Positions 17,054 to 26,328 are shown, counted from the first letter of the stretch. The stretch is DNA of 48,955 nucleotides from Phenylobacterium sp. (GCF_025934275.1 NZ_JAICYI010000021.1:1-48955); one strand, 5' to 3'. Program-made: numbers and translations. Notes: generated by a model not told the origin, from the sequence alone.

Positions 17054-18076
17054 ATGGCCAAGGCCAAAGCCATCGCCGATCCCGGACGGCTGAGCGGCCC
17101 CGAGAAGGCCGCCGTGATCCTGCTCGCGCTGGGCGAGGAGCACGCCCAGGTCTGGGGTCAGCTCGACGAGGAGGAGATCAAGGAGGTCTCGCAGGCGATG
17201 GCGAGCCTGGGCACCGTCTCGGCCCAGGCGGTCGAGGACCTGATGGTCGAGTTCGTCTCCGGGATTTCCGGCGCGGGCGCGATCATGGGTTCGTTCGAGC
17301 AGACCCAGAAGCTGCTCGCGGCGATGATGCCGGAGGACAAAGTCAACACCCTGATGGAGGAGATCCGCGGACCGGCGGGTCGCACCATGTGGGACAAGCT
17401 GGGCAACGTGAACGAGGCCGTGCTCGCCAACTACCTGAAGAACGAATACCCGCAGACGGTCGCGGTGGTGCTCTCGAAGATCAAGTCCGAGCACGCCGCC
17501 CGCGTGCTGGCCTCGCTGCCCGAGGACTTCGCGCTGGAATGCGTCATGCGGATGCTGCGCATGGAGCCCGTGCAGCGGGAGATCCTCGACAAGATCGAGC
17601 AGACCCTGCGCACCGAGTTCATGTCGAACCTCGCCCGCACCTCCAAGCGCGACAGCCATGAGATGATGGCGGAGATATTCAACGCCTTCGACCGTCAGAC
17701 GGAGGCCCGCTTCATCACTGCGCTGGAGGAGCGCAACCGCGAGGCGGCCGAGCGGATCCGGGCGCTGATGTTCGTCTTCGAGGACCTCTCGAAGCTCGAT
17801 CCCGGCGGCATCCAGACCCTGCTGCGGGCGATCGAGAAGGACCAGCTGGCGCTGGCGCTGAAGGGCGCCTCCGACAGTCTGCGGGAGCTGTTCTTCTCAA
17901 ACATGTCCGAGCGCGCGTCGAAGATCATGCGCGAGGACATGGAGAGCATGGGGCCTGTCAGGCTGCGCGACGTCGACCAGGCGCAGATGGCCATGGTGCA
18001 GGTGGCCAAGGACCTCGCCAACAAGGGCGAGATCATGCTGGCCGGCGCCGGCGGCGACGACGAGCTCGTCTACTGA
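17054..18076 (+). CDS. fliG: Flagellar motor switch protein FliG
   Basis: FliG sits on the MS ring, interacts with the stator and sets torque and direction. The protein is 340 residues, the normal length. Middle-domain signature [20 protein letters not shown] (an EYPQT variant of EHPQT) and the C-terminal ARMC-type region with [40 protein letters not shown] and [20 protein letters not shown], carrying the charged residues that face the stator, are all present. It starts one base after the fliF stop and its stop overlaps the ATG of the next gene by one base (TGATG), so translation is coupled. Confidence 0.97.
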   Translation: MAKAKAIADPGRLSGPEKAAVILLALGEEHAQVWGQLDEEEIKEVSQAMASLGTVSAQAVEDLMVEFVSGISGAGAIMGSFEQTQKLLAAMMPEDKVNTLMEEIRGPAGRTMWDKLGNVNEAVLANYLKNEYPQTVAVVLSKIKSEHAARVLASLPEDFALECVMRMLRMEPVQREILDKIEQTLRTEFMSNLARTSKRDSHEMMAEIFNAFDRQTEARFITALEERNREAAERIRALMFVFEDLSKLDPGGIQTLLRAIEKDQLALALKGASDSLRELFFSNMSERASKIMREDMESMGPVRLRDVDQAQMAMVQVAKDLANKGEIMLAGAGGDDELVY

Positions 18077-18735
18077 TGTCCGAAGCGCCCCGCAAATTCA
18101 GCTTCGACACGGTCTTCGACGCGGCCGGCGAGGTCGCCTACGCGCCGCCGCGGACCAAGCGCAGCTACACCGCCGAGGAGGTCGAGGAGATCCGCCGCCG
18201 GGCCGGCGCGGAGGGCGAGGCCACGGCGCTCGCCTCGGTGGCGGCCCAGCAGCAGCAGGCGCTGGCGGAGATCGCCGCCGCCTGCGCCCTCGCCCTGCCC
18301 AAGCTGGCGGAAGTCGCCCACAACCATCGGCAGGGCGCCGCGGCGCTCGCGCTCGCCTGCGCCAAGGGCATCGCCGGCGCCGCGCTCGAGCGCTTCCCCG
18401 AGGCTCCGCTGCAGGCGGCGCTCGCCGCGCTGGCGCAGGAGATCGAGGCGGCGCCGCGGCTGACCGTCTCCGTCGAGCCGGAGCTGGCGGACGGCCTGCG
18501 GCGCATCCTGGAGGAGAGTCCCCAGACCGCCGCCTATGCGGGCGTCATCCAGGTCCGCGCCGAGGCCGGCCTGGGCGCGCACGCCTTCACCCTCGACTTC
18601 GGCGATGGGCAGGCCGCGTTCGACCCGCAAGCCGCCGCCGCCCGCGTGACCGACGTGCTGACGGCGGCGCTCGCCGCCGAGGGCCTGCACGCCGAACCCC
18701 TGATCCCTGGCGCTCAATCCGAGCCGGAAAGCTGA
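18076..18735 (+). CDS. flbE: FlbE / FliH-like flagellar assembly protein
   Basis: The 219-residue product lies between fliG and fliN, where Caulobacter has flbE, the FliH equivalent. FliH regulates the FliI export ATPase and links it to the C ring. The N terminus (KFSFDTVFD) is a short conserved segment; the middle (YTAEEVEEIRRRAGAEGEAT and onward) is a long charged helix followed by an Ala-rich coiled-coil-like region, and the C terminus (TVSVEPELADGLRRILEE, and an acidic beta part near FTLDFGDGQAAFDPQAA) matches the FliH/V-ATPase E-type domain. It starts on the fliG stop. Sequence conservation of this family is low, so the call rests mainly on context and domain layout. Confidence 0.87.
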   Translation: MSEAPRKFSFDTVFDAAGEVAYAPPRTKRSYTAEEVEEIRRRAGAEGEATALASVAAQQQQALAEIAAACALALPKLAEVAHNHRQGAAALALACAKGIAGAALERFPEAPLQAALAALAQEIEAAPRLTVSVEPELADGLRRILEESPQTAAYAGVIQVRAEAGLGAHAFTLDFGDGQAAFDPQAAAARVTDVLTAALAAEGLHAEPLIPGAQSEPES

Positions 18736-18740
18736 ATCCC

Positions 18741-19103
18741 ATGTCCGAGAGCGAGACCGAAGGCCAAGACGCCCCCGAGAGCGACATGAAGCTCGACGAG
18801 TTCGCCCCCGGCGAGGGCGCCCTGCCCGACTCGATCGCGGAGGAGAAGACCGCCGGCGACCTCGCGCCGGTGTTCGACGTCCCGGTCAGCATCTCGGCGG
18901 TGCTCGGGCGCGCCAGCGTCTCGGTCGCCCAGTTGCTGCAGCTTTCGCAAGGCTCGGTGCTGGAGCTCGACCGCAAGGTCGGCGAGGCCATCGACATCTA
19001 TGTGAACAACCGCCTGGTGGCGCGCGGCGAGGTCGTCATCGTCGACGAGCGGCTGGGCGTGACCATGACGGAAATCATCAAGGACGGCGACGCGGCGGCC
19101 TGA
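18741..19103 (+). CDS. fliN: Flagellar motor switch protein FliN
   Basis: FliN builds the lower C ring and binds the export apparatus and signalling proteins. The 120-residue protein has an acidic, disordered N terminus (about residues 1-40) and the SpoA domain: [59 protein letters not shown] and [10 protein letters not shown], the standard FliN signature. It starts five bases after the flbE stop, in the same operon. Nothing unusual is seen. Confidence 0.96.
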   Translation: MSESETEGQDAPESDMKLDEFAPGEGALPDSIAEEKTAGDLAPVFDVPVSISAVLGRASVSVAQLLQLSQGSVLELDRKVGEAIDIYVNNRLVARGEVVIVDERLGVTMTEIIKDGDAAA

Positions 19104-19134
19104 GGCGCGCCGGCGACAGCAAAGGAGACCTCCG

Positions 19135-20502
19135 ATGCGGCTTCTGGTCATCGGATCACTGAACGGACAGCTCGCCTCGGCCGTGAAGATGGCCATGGCG
19201 GCGGGCGCCAAGGTGAGCCACGTCGAGACCATCCATGCGGCCACCCACGCGCTGCGCGCGGGTCAGGGCGCCGATCTCTTGATGATCGACTACCAGCTCG
19301 ACATCGCCGCCCTGATCGCGGCGAACGAGGCCGAGCGGATCCGGGTGCCGGTGGTGGCCTGCGGGGTCGGCGCCGATCCGCGGCGCGCGGCTGACGCGAT
19401 CCGGGCAGGCGCCAAGGAGTTCATCCCGCTGCCGCCGGAGGCCGAGCTGATCGCCGCCGTGCTGGCCGCCGTCTCCGACGACAACCGACCGATGGTGGTC
19501 CGCGACCCGGCCATGCAGTCGGTGATGGCTCTGGCCGACCAGGTGGCGGCTTCCGACGCCTCGATCCTGATCACCGGCGAGAGCGGGGTCGGCAAGGAGG
19601 TGGTCGCCCGCTACGTGCACCAGAAGTCGCGCCGCGCGGCCAGGCCGTTCATCTCGGTCAACTGCGCCGCGATCCCCGAGAACCTGCTGGAGAGCGAGCT
19701 GTTCGGCCACGAGCGGGGCGCGTTCACCGGCGCGGTGGCGCGGCGGATCGGCAAGTTCGAGGAGGCGAACGGCGGGACGCTGCTGCTGGACGAGATCTCC
19801 GAGATGGACGGGCGCCTGCAAGCCAAGCTGCTGCGCGCCCTGCAGGAGCGCGAAATCGACCGGGTCGGCGGCGCCAAGCCGGTGAAAGTCGACATCCGCA
19901 TCCTCGCCACCTCCAATCGCGACCTCGCCCAGGCGGCGCGTGAGGGCGCGTTCCGCGAGGATCTGCTCTACCGGCTGAACGTCGTGAACCTGCGGCTGCC
20001 GCCGCTGCGCGAGCGGCCGGGCGACGTCGCGCCGATGGCCGAGTTCTTCATCCGCAAGTACGCCGCCGCCAACGGCGTTCCCGAGCGGCCGCTCTCGCCC
20101 GAAGCGCGCCGCCGGCTGGCCGCGCACCGCTGGCCGGGCAACGTGCGGGAGCTGGAGAACGCGATGCATCGCGCGGTGCTGCTGTCATCCGGGCCCGAGA
20201 TCGACGAGGCGGCGATCCGGCTGCCGGACGGCCAGCCGCTGGCGGCGGTCGACGCCTATGCGCGCACCGCCCAGGCCGCCTCGATCGCCGCCGAGACCGC
20301 GACGCGGGGCTACGTCGGACAGACGGTCGCCGAGATGGAGCAGCAGCTGATCCTGGATACGCTCAGCCACTGCCTCGGCAACCGCACGCACGCGGCCAAC
20401 ATCCTCGGCATCTCGATCCGCACCCTCCGGAACAAGCTGAAGGAGTATGCCGACACCGGGGTCGCCGTCCCGCCGCCCCAGCAGGGCGCGAACGCGGCCT
20501 AG
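19135..20502 (+). CDS. flbD: FlbD, sigma-54-dependent flagellar regulator
   Basis: FlbD activates late flagellar promoters with sigma-54 and represses fliF. The 455-residue protein has a receiver-like domain (1-115), an AAA+ domain with Walker A GESGVGKE, the sigma-54 contact loop ERGAFTGA, Walker [11 protein letters not shown] and the Arg-finger region [14 protein letters not shown], and a Fis-type helix-turn-helix ([20 protein letters not shown]). The receiver lacks the usual acidic pair near residues 7-10 (it reads VIGSLNG), as in the atypical Caulobacter FlbD that is controlled by FliX. A ribosome site, AAGGAG, lies just upstream. It is the last gene of the operon, 14 bases before flhA. 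Confidence 0.95.
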   Translation: MRLLVIGSLNGQLASAVKMAMAAGAKVSHVETIHAATHALRAGQGADLLMIDYQLDIAALIAANEAERIRVPVVACGVGADPRRAADAIRAGAKEFIPLPPEAELIAAVLAAVSDDNRPMVVRDPAMQSVMALADQVAASDASILITGESGVGKEVVARYVHQKSRRAARPFISVNCAAIPENLLESELFGHERGAFTGAVARRIGKFEEANGGTLLLDEISEMDGRLQAKLLRALQEREIDRVGGAKPVKVDIRILATSNRDLAQAAREGAFREDLLYRLNVVNLRLPPLRERPGDVAPMAEFFIRKYAAANGVPERPLSPEARRRLAAHRWPGNVRELENAMHRAVLLSSGPEIDEAAIRLPDGQPLAAVDAYARTAQAASIAAETATRGYVGQTVAEMEQQLILDTLSHCLGNRTHAANILGISIRTLRNKLKEYADTGVAVPPPQQGANAA

Positions 20503-20516
20503 GTTGATCCCGACCC

Positions 20517-22604
20517 ATGGCTGACGCCGGCCTCTCCGCGATCCTCGCCGAACGCCCCACGCCGCGTGAGGTGTGGGGCTGGGTGGCGCGTGGCGAAGTC
20601 GCGCTCGCGCTGGGCGTCGTCGGCATCGTCGTCCTGCTGATCCTGCCGATCCCGGCGTTCATGCTGGACGTCCTGCTAGCGGTCTCGATCACCAGCGCGG
20701 TGCTGATCCTGATGACCTCGCTCCTGATCAAGCGGCCGCTGGAGTTCACCGCCTTCCCCTCGGTGCTGCTGTTCACCACGCTCTATCGGCTGGGCCTGAA
20801 CATCGCCTCGACCCGGCTGATCCTTGGCCATGGGCACGAGGGCGTGCATGGCGCAGGCCACATCATCGCGGCCTTCGGCGCGCTGATGATGAGCGGCAAC
20901 TTCGTGATCGGGATCATCGTCTTCGCGATCCTCGTGGTGGTGAACTTCGTGGTCATCACCAAGGGCTCGGGGCGGATCGCCGAGGTGGCGGCCCGGTTCA
21001 CCCTGGATTCCATGCCGGGCAAGCAGATGGCCATCGACGCCGACCTGTCGTCGGGCCTGATCGACCAGGAGGACGCCAAGCGCCGGCGCAAGGACCTGGA
21101 GCTGGAATCCACCTTCTTCGGCGCGATGGACGGCGCCTCGAAGTTCGTGCGCGGCGACGCCGTCGCGGGCCTGGTGATCGTCGCCATCAATGTGATCGGC
21201 GGCATCCTGATCGGCGTCGTGCAGCACAAGGTGCCGATCAGCCAGGCGTTCTCCACCTACACGATCATGACCATCGGCGACGGCCTGGTCTCGCAGATCC
21301 CGGCGCTGATCATCTCCATCGCCGCCGGCCTACTGGTCTCGAAGTCGGGCGTGGAGGGTTCGGCCGACAAGGCTCTCGTCGCCCAGCTCGCCATGAACCC
21401 GGTGAGCCTGGGCGTGGTCTCGGCGGCGGCCGGCGTCATGGCCTTGGTCCCGGGCATGCCGATCCTGCCGTTCGGGGTGATCTCGATGGGCGCGGGCGTA
21501 CTGGCGTGGCGCCGCTCGCACAAGGTCGCGGAGCCAGCGATCGAGATCCAGCCGGCGGCGGAGGCGCAGGAGGAGCCCATCGCCCAGACGCTGGCCATCG
21601 ACGAGATCAAGATCGAGCTGGGCTATGGGCTGCTCGGCCTGATCAACGACCTCGAAGGCCGGCGGCTGACCGACCAGATCCGGGCGCTGCGCCGCACGCT
21701 GGCCGCCGACTTCGGTTTCGTGATGCCCTCGGTGCGCATCCTCGACAACATGCGCCTGACCTCGCAGGGCTATTGCATCCGCATCAAGGAGATGGAGGCG
21801 GGCGCCGGGGAGGTGCGGCTGGGCCACCTCATGACCATGGATCCGCGCGGCGGACAGGTCGAGCTGCCCGGCGAGCACATCCGCGAGCCGGCGTTCGGTC
21901 TGCCGGCCACCTGGATCGACGAGAGCCTGCGCGAGGAAGCGACCTTCCGCGGCTACACCATCGTCGACCCGGCCACGGTGCTGACCACCCACCTGACCGA
22001 GATCCTCAAGGAGAACATGCCGGACCTGCTCTCCTACGCCGAGGTGCAGAAGCTGCTGAGGGAGCTGCCGGCCGAGCAGAAGAAGCTGGTGGAGGATCTG
22101 ATCCCGAGCGTGGTCTCGGTGACCACCGTGCAGCGCGTGCTGCAGGCGCTGCTGCGGGAGCGCGTGTCGATCCGCGACCTGCCGGCGATCCTGGAGGGGA
22201 TCGGCGAGGCGGCGCCGCACACGCATTCGATCCAGACTCTGGTCGAGCAGGTCCGCGCACGGCTCTCGCGCCAGCTCTGCTTCGCCTACCGCGGCGAGGA
22301 CGGCGCGCTGCCGATCGTCACCCTCGGCCCGGACTGGGAAGCCGCCTTCGGCGAGGCGCTGGTCGGCGACGGCGAGGAGAAGCAGCTGGCGCTCGCCCCC
22401 TCGCGTCTGCAGGACTTCATCCGCGGCGTGCGCGAGACCTTCGAGCGGGCGGCCCTCTCCGGGGAGACGCCGGTGCTGCTGACCAGCCCCGCGATCCGGC
22501 CCTACGTGCGCTCGATCATCGAACGCTTCCGCGGCCAGACGCCCGTGATGAGCCAGAACGAGGTGCATCCGCGGGCGCGGCTGAAGACCGTGGGGGTCAT
22601 CTGA
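20517..22604 (+). CDS. flhA: Flagellar export gate protein FlhA
   Basis: FlhA is the nonameric gate of the flagellar type III export apparatus. The 695-residue protein has about eight N-terminal membrane segments, including the conserved FIPAS-like element TAFPSVLLFTTLYRLGLNIA and ASTRLIL, the FHIPEP-type cytoplasmic loop SGRIAEVAARFTLDSMPGKQ with QMAIDADLSSGLIDQ, and the large cytoplasmic domain from about residue 360 that binds chaperones (GLPATWIDESLREEATFRGY, DLLSYAEVQKLLRELPAEQK). It is complete. It follows flbD by 14 bases on the same strand, so it may share that transcript or use a promoter inside flbD. Confidence 0.97.
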   Translation: MADAGLSAILAERPTPREVWGWVARGEVALALGVVGIVVLLILPIPAFMLDVLLAVSITSAVLILMTSLLIKRPLEFTAFPSVLLFTTLYRLGLNIASTRLILGHGHEGVHGAGHIIAAFGALMMSGNFVIGIIVFAILVVVNFVVITKGSGRIAEVAARFTLDSMPGKQMAIDADLSSGLIDQEDAKRRRKDLELESTFFGAMDGASKFVRGDAVAGLVIVAINVIGGILIGVVQHKVPISQAFSTYTIMTIGDGLVSQIPALIISIAAGLLVSKSGVEGSADKALVAQLAMNPVSLGVVSAAAGVMALVPGMPILPFGVISMGAGVLAWRRSHKVAEPAIEIQPAAEAQEEPIAQTLAIDEIKIELGYGLLGLINDLEGRRLTDQIRALRRTLAADFGFVMPSVRILDNMRLTSQGYCIRIKEMEAGAGEVRLGHLMTMDPRGGQVELPGEHIREPAFGLPATWIDESLREEATFRGYTIVDPATVLTTHLTEILKENMPDLLSYAEVQKLLRELPAEQKKLVEDLIPSVVSVTTVQRVLQALLRERVSIRDLPAILEGIGEAAPHTHSIQTLVEQVRARLSRQLCFAYRGEDGALPIVTLGPDWEAAFGEALVGDGEEKQLALAPSRLQDFIRGVRETFERAALSGETPVLLTSPAIRPYVRSIIERFRGQTPVMSQNEVHPRARLKTVGVI

Positions 22605-22717
22605 TGGGGCCGGAAGCGCCGGCTCTGCGCCGTTGCGGGGCGGGCTCGCGGCTGGTAGCGGTGCGGCGAGGGCCCGAGGGCCCGCAGACCTTGGGAGTGG
22701 AATGCGCAGAGCTTTGA
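22604..22717 (+). CDS. Possible 37-residue ORF coupled to flhA
   Basis: A short frame starts on the flhA stop (TGATG) and runs to 22717, overlapping the start of the DUF4282 gene. The peptide is basic and Gly/Arg-rich with three Cys, ends LGVECAEL, and resembles nothing I know. Composition is also compatible with noncoding DNA; the overlap with a stop codon is the only positive sign. Confidence 0.2.
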   Translation: MGPEAPALRRCGAGSRLVAVRRGPEGPQTLGVECAEL

Positions 22718-23067
22718 CGCGACCGGAGGGCTCGGGGTGGTCCCTTCTGTGGGACCTGCTCACGTTCGAGCGCCTGATGACCAATGCGGTCATCCACCTG
22801 GTCTATTGGTCGGGCCTGGGGGTGATCCTGCTGGTTGCGTTCGGCAGCCTTGGCGCGGCCGTGGGCGTCGCGATCCGCGATCCGCTGCCCTGGGGCGTGC
22901 TGCTGGCGATCCCGGTGCTGGTCGGCGGCCTGCTGGTGACCGCGATCCTGGTGCTGCTGTGGCGCTCGTTCTGCGAGTTCTACGTCACCGTCTTCAAGAT
23001 CAGCGAGGACCTCAACATCCTGCGGCAGGACATCGACGGCGAGCGCGCCGCGCAGCGCCAGCGCTGA
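22702..23067 (+). CDS. DUF4282-type small membrane protein
   Basis: A 121-residue membrane protein. It has a short cytoplasmic N terminus with LLWDLLTFERLMTNAVIHLV, two hydrophobic segments (YWSGLGVILLVAFGSLGAAV and WGVLLAIPVLVGGLLVTAIL), and the conserved C-terminal end FCEFYVTVFKISEDLNILRQ. The phrase DLLTFERLMTNAVI with the FCEFYVTVFKI end is what I recall of DUF4282. The function is unknown. The ATG at 22702 has GGGAG four bases upstream. It follows flhA by 97 bases and is probably outside the flagellar system proper. Confidence 0.82.
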   Translation: MRRALTRPEGSGWSLLWDLLTFERLMTNAVIHLVYWSGLGVILLVAFGSLGAAVGVAIRDPLPWGVLLAIPVLVGGLLVTAILVLLWRSFCEFYVTVFKISEDLNILRQDIDGERAAQRQR

Positions 23068-23077
23068 GCTCGCGAGG

Positions 23078-23317
23078 CTAGACTCCCGCCCGGGGGAGGC
23101 GGGCGGACCGGCCGGCGTGTCGCGCCCGCGCCCGCGGGGCGTCCGCATCGAGGCTGGCCTGATCGAGGGCGGCTTCGCTCAGCCGTAGCCAGGTCATCGC
23201 CATACGAAGCGATTCGCCGCGGTCCTCCCCGCGGACGGGGCCGCGGGATCGCGCCACCGATTCGCGGGCGTAGCGAAGGTACTGGGCGGCGTGGACAAGA
23301 GCGGTCATGGGACTCAT
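23078..23317 (-). CDS. Small hypothetical protein, 79 residues
   Basis: A short helical, Arg/Ala-rich protein. It contains AAQYLRYARESVARSRGPVR and LRMAMTWLRLSEAALDQASL, two amphipathic helices separated by an acidic Gly-rich turn, and a basic tail. I chose the ATG at 23317 because AGGAA lies six bases upstream; a second ATG at 23308 is possible. No family is recognised. It is divergent from the XRE regulator 252 bases away and convergent with the DUF4282 gene (10 bases). Confidence 0.55.
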   Translation of the reverse strand: MSPMTALVHAAQYLRYARESVARSRGPVRGEDRGESLRMAMTWLRLSEAALDQASLDADAPRARARHAGRSARLPRAGV

Positions 23318-23568
23318 CCCGGTTCCTGGCCGAAACCCGGTCCGGACGGTCCGGTTCCCACGGTCAGGGCCGCCTCTTTTGATAATTTCGCGAGCGGGTG
23401 CGTCCGACCGCCGCACTGGCGGGCCTAAACCCCAAATTGAGTAAGCTTCGCCTTCAATCGCGTCGCGGCTTGGCTTTATCCCTTCGAGATCGGTGTTCGG
23501 CATCCGCACGCAGGGCCCCCGCCAGGCGCGCAGGAGACCGAGCCAACTCGCTGGGAGCCGCGCGCCAC

Positions 23569-24036
23569 ATGACCGGGACCATTGACCACGACATTGCCGC
23601 GCCGCAGGCCGCCGCAGGTCCGCATCCAGTGGACCGCCACGTGGGCCTGCACATCCGCATGCGCCGCAAGGCGCTTGGCGTCAGCCAGGAGAAGCTGGCC
23701 GAAGCCCTGGGGCTGACCTTCCAGCAGGTGCAGAAATACGAGCGCGGCACGAACCGGGTCTCGGCCTCCAAGCTGTACGAGATCGCCCGCGCCCTGCAGA
23801 CGACGGTCGGGTTCTTCTATGAGGGGCTGGAGGACGACGCGACGGGCGCCGCCCAGGGTTTCCTCGGCTCCAACACCCAGGATTTCCTGCTGACGCCGGA
23901 GGGAATGGAACTGGCCAGCGTGTTCCCGAAGATCCGGCGCGCCGGGCTGCGCCGCAAGGTGCTCGAGCTGGTGCGCGCCATGGCCGAGCTGGAAGCCGAG
24001 GAGCGTCGCGGCGCCCTATCCCTCCTGACATCCTGA
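23569..24036 (+). CDS. XRE-family transcriptional regulator
   Basis: A 155-residue DNA-binding protein. The helix-turn-helix lies near residues 25-80: HVGLHIRMRRKALGVSQEKL, AEALGLTFQQVQKYERGTNR, SASKLYEIARALQTTVGFFY, the arrangement of the HTH_3 (Cro/C1) family. The C-terminal part (LTPEGMELASVFPKIRRAGL, RRKVLELVRAMAELEAEE) is helical and may dimerise. Similar regulators occur in several copies in Caulobacteraceae. The start at 23569 is chosen because the HTH then follows a short tail. The 251 bases upstream hold no gene and probably contain divergent promoters for this gene and the small hypothetical gene. Confidence 0.85.
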   Translation: MTGTIDHDIAAPQAAAGPHPVDRHVGLHIRMRRKALGVSQEKLAEALGLTFQQVQKYERGTNRVSASKLYEIARALQTTVGFFYEGLEDDATGAAQGFLGSNTQDFLLTPEGMELASVFPKIRRAGLRRKVLELVRAMAELEAEERRGALSLLTS

Positions 24037-24046
24037 AAGAACGAAG

Positions 24047-24157
24047 CTAGCCGCGGCGGCGGATCACGAGCCAGGCGAGGCCGCAGAGCGCGGCCACCGG
24101 CGCCATGCTGAACAGCGGATGGATGGTCACGAAGTCGGCGACGGCATCGGCTACCAT
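24047..24157 (-). CDS. Possible 36-residue single-pass membrane protein
   Basis: A minus-strand frame encodes a 36-residue peptide beginning MVADAVADFVTIHPLFSMAP, followed by a hydrophobic stretch (VAALCGLAWLVI) and a basic end (RRRG), a normal single-pass topology signature. AAGGG lies about 12 bases upstream, which is distant. It starts 108 bases after the end of ogt on the same strand. Codon use is like that of neighbouring genes. This is a small-protein candidate without a known family. Confidence 0.42.
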   Translation of the reverse strand: MVADAVADFVTIHPLFSMAPVAALCGLAWLVIRRRG

Positions 24158-24264
24158 CGTGCAGACGCGCCCTTGCGCTTGCGAGAGACGTGGGAGCTAC
24201 CATCGCCGTGGGGCGATCTGGCGGCCGCTTCGTTTCGCGTCTGTCTCGGAAACGGGCGGTAAGC

Positions 24265-24804
24265 TCAGGCGGCGAGGCGGGCCTTGAAATGCGCGCCCTC
24301 GTGGGTGAGCAGCCAGGTCTTGCGCGGCAGCCCGCCGCCGTAGCCGGTGAGCGAGCCATCGGCGCCGATCACCCGGTGACAGGGCACGACCACGCTGATC
24401 GGATTTGCGCCGTTGGCCAGGCCGACCGCGCGCATGGCGGTGGGCCGCCCGATACGCTCGGCGAGACCGGCGTAGCTCAGGGTCTGGCCCGCCGGAATGG
24501 TGCAGAGCGCCGTCCAGACCCTCAGCTGGAAAGGGGTGCCGGACGCCAGCCAGGCGAGGCCCTCCAGCGCTTGCGGATCGCCCTCGAAATAGCGGGCCAC
24601 GGCGGCGCGGACGGCGGCCGGCCCCTGCCCTTCCCGGCGCTCGGCCTTCGGATAATGGCGGCCGAGCCAGGCCGACATGGCGGCCTCGTAGTCGCGCCAG
24701 TTGAAGGCGCGCAAGGTCCCCGCCTCGTCGGTGACGACGAGCGCCTCCCCGATCGGCGTTGCGATGCGATCCAGGGTGAGGATCTCAGGCGGCGCGGCGG
24801 TCAT
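24265..24804 (-). CDS. ogt: Methylated-DNA--[protein]-cysteine S-methyltransferase (Ogt type)
   Basis: A 179-residue suicide enzyme that removes alkyl groups from O6-alkylguanine. It contains the recognition helix TAMRAVGLANGANP and the active site VVVPCHRVIGADGSLTGYGG, with acceptor Cys142. The N-terminal ribonuclease-like domain (about 1-80) is of the Ogt/Ada-C type. Its first 20 bases overlap the end of the ada-alkA gene, so the two are translationally coupled: together they carry phosphotriester repair, base excision and O6 repair functions. The start ATG is at 24804. Confidence 0.93.
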   Translation of the reverse strand: MTAAPPEILTLDRIATPIGEALVVTDEAGTLRAFNWRDYEAAMSAWLGRHYPKAERREGQGPAAVRAAVARYFEGDPQALEGLAWLASGTPFQLRVWTALCTIPAGQTLSYAGLAERIGRPTAMRAVGLANGANPISVVVPCHRVIGADGSLTGYGGGLPRKTWLLTHEGAHFKARLAA

Positions 24805-26287
24805 CGGTCTTGGTCCTCTTCTGATCGGGCTGGGCGGCGTCGGCGGCCCAGAGGTGCTGCGCGGCATAGGCCCGCCACGGCCGCCAGCCCTGGCTGCGCG
24901 CGAGGAGAGCTTCGGGCGTCGGGCGGCTGCCGTCAGGAGCGGCCATGGCCCGCAGCAGGCCGATGTCGGCGTGCGGGAAGGCGTCGGGCTCGCGGAGCTC
25001 GCGAAGCGCGATGTACTGCGCGGTCCATTCGCCGACGCCCGGCAGGGCCGAAAGCACGGCGATCGCGCTCTCCAGGTCGGCGCGCGGCGTGAAGATCGCC
25101 GGATCGGCGGCCACGGTTCGGGCGAGCGCCTCGAGCGCCGCGCCGCGGGCGCGGGGCATGCCGAGGGCGGCGATGTCCTGGCCCATGAGCCGGTCCGGCG
25201 TCGGAAAGACGCGGGAGAGGCCGAGCTTGGCCGCGAACGGATCCTCGATCGGCTCGCCATAGGTCTCGACGAGCTTGGCCGCGAGGCCGCGGGCGGCGGT
25301 GACGGTGATCTGCTGGCCGAGGATGGCGCGCACGGCCATCTCGAAGCCGTCCCAGGCGCCCGGCGCGCGCAGGCCCGGCCGCGCCGCGATCAGCGGGGCG
25401 AGCGCGGGGTCTTGCGACAGGTGCGCCTCGATCAGCGCGGGATCGGCCGTCAGGTCGAAGACGCGGCGGATGCGCGCGATGACGGCCGGCAGGGCCTTCA
25501 GCTTCGGGAAGCGGATCTCGGCCACGAGGAAATCGCCGCCGCCCCGGGTCACGACGACGACGCCGGTTGCACCGTCGACGTTGAGCGTGCGGGCGTAGCG
25601 GCGGGGCGAGACGGTCTCGACGCCGGGGATCGCACGCGCGGTCAGGAAGCCCACGACCGCATCCCAGTCGTAGGGCGCGCGATAGGGCAGCCTGACGGTG
25701 ACGCCCGTGCTTTCGGCCGGAGTTTCGCCGGCCAGGCGGCGCAGCTTCCCCGGCGGGCGGCCAAACAGCTGCTGGAAGGTCTCGTTGAAGCGCCGCACGC
25801 TGCCGAAGCCGGCCGCGAGCGCGACCTCGGCCATCGGCAGCCGCGTCTCCTGGATGAGCTGCTTGGCAAGCAGCACGCGCCGGGTCTGCGCGACGGCGAT
25901 CGGGGCTGCCCCGAGATGCTGGCGGAACAGGCGACGGAGCTGGCGCTCGCCGACGCCGAGTCGGCCGGCGAGGCCGTCCACGTCGCCGTCGTCGAGCGCG
26001 CCCGCCTCGATCAGGGCGAGCGCGCGCGAGACGGTGTTGGAGGTGCCGCGCCAGGCGCCGAGGTCGGGCGAGGATTCCGGCCGGCAGCGCAGGCAGGGCC
26101 GGTAGCCGGCCTCCTGAGCCGCCGCCGCGCTGGGGTAGAAGGTCATGTTCTCGGCCTTCGGCGGCCGCGCCGGGCAGACCGGGCGGCAGTAGATGCCCGT
26201 CGTCTTGACGCCGCAGAAGATGCGGCCGTCGAAGCGGGCGTCGCGGGTGATGAAGGCCTGGCGGCAGGCTTCGAAGTCCATGTCCAT
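24785..26287 (-). CDS. Ada-AlkA fusion: alkylation sensor/activator with 3-methyladenine glycosylase
   Basis: A 500-residue multifunctional protein. Residues 1-80 form the Ada zinc domain, with Cys34, Cys38, Cys65 and Cys68 (IYCRPVCPA and GYRPCLRC); Cys34 corresponds to the methylphosphotriester acceptor. Residues about 85-190 are an AraC-type helix-turn-helix (GVGERQLRRLFRQHLGAAPI, MAEVALAAGFGSVRRFNETF). Residues about 200-490 are AlkA: an N-terminal domain, then the helix-hairpin-helix glycosylase with WDGFEMAVRAILGQQITVTA, LPGVGEWTAQYIALREL and the catalytic Asp in FPHADIGLL. The O6-methyltransferase domain of classical Ada is a separate gene, ogt, overlapping its end. Upstream direct repeats (26329-26368) may be its autoregulatory site. 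Confidence 0.94.
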   Translation of the reverse strand: MDMDFEACRQAFITRDARFDGRIFCGVKTTGIYCRPVCPARPPKAENMTFYPSAAAAQEAGYRPCLRCRPESSPDLGAWRGTSNTVSRALALIEAGALDDGDVDGLAGRLGVGERQLRRLFRQHLGAAPIAVAQTRRVLLAKQLIQETRLPMAEVALAAGFGSVRRFNETFQQLFGRPPGKLRRLAGETPAESTGVTVRLPYRAPYDWDAVVGFLTARAIPGVETVSPRRYARTLNVDGATGVVVVTRGGGDFLVAEIRFPKLKALPAVIARIRRVFDLTADPALIEAHLSQDPALAPLIAARPGLRAPGAWDGFEMAVRAILGQQITVTAARGLAAKLVETYGEPIEDPFAAKLGLSRVFPTPDRLMGQDIAALGMPRARGAALEALARTVAADPAIFTPRADLESAIAVLSALPGVGEWTAQYIALRELREPDAFPHADIGLLRAMAAPDGSRPTPEALLARSQGWRPWRAYAAQHLWAADAAQPDQKRTKTDDRRAA

Positions 26288-26328
26288 GACCGGTCAAATG
26301 CTCCTGCCCGCGCGCCGCGTCTGGCGGC

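Noticed and set aside
22640..22690. Tandem GGGCCC palindromes as an operator
   Set aside because: Six-base G/C palindromes are frequent by chance in such GC-rich sequence and nothing else supports a site here.
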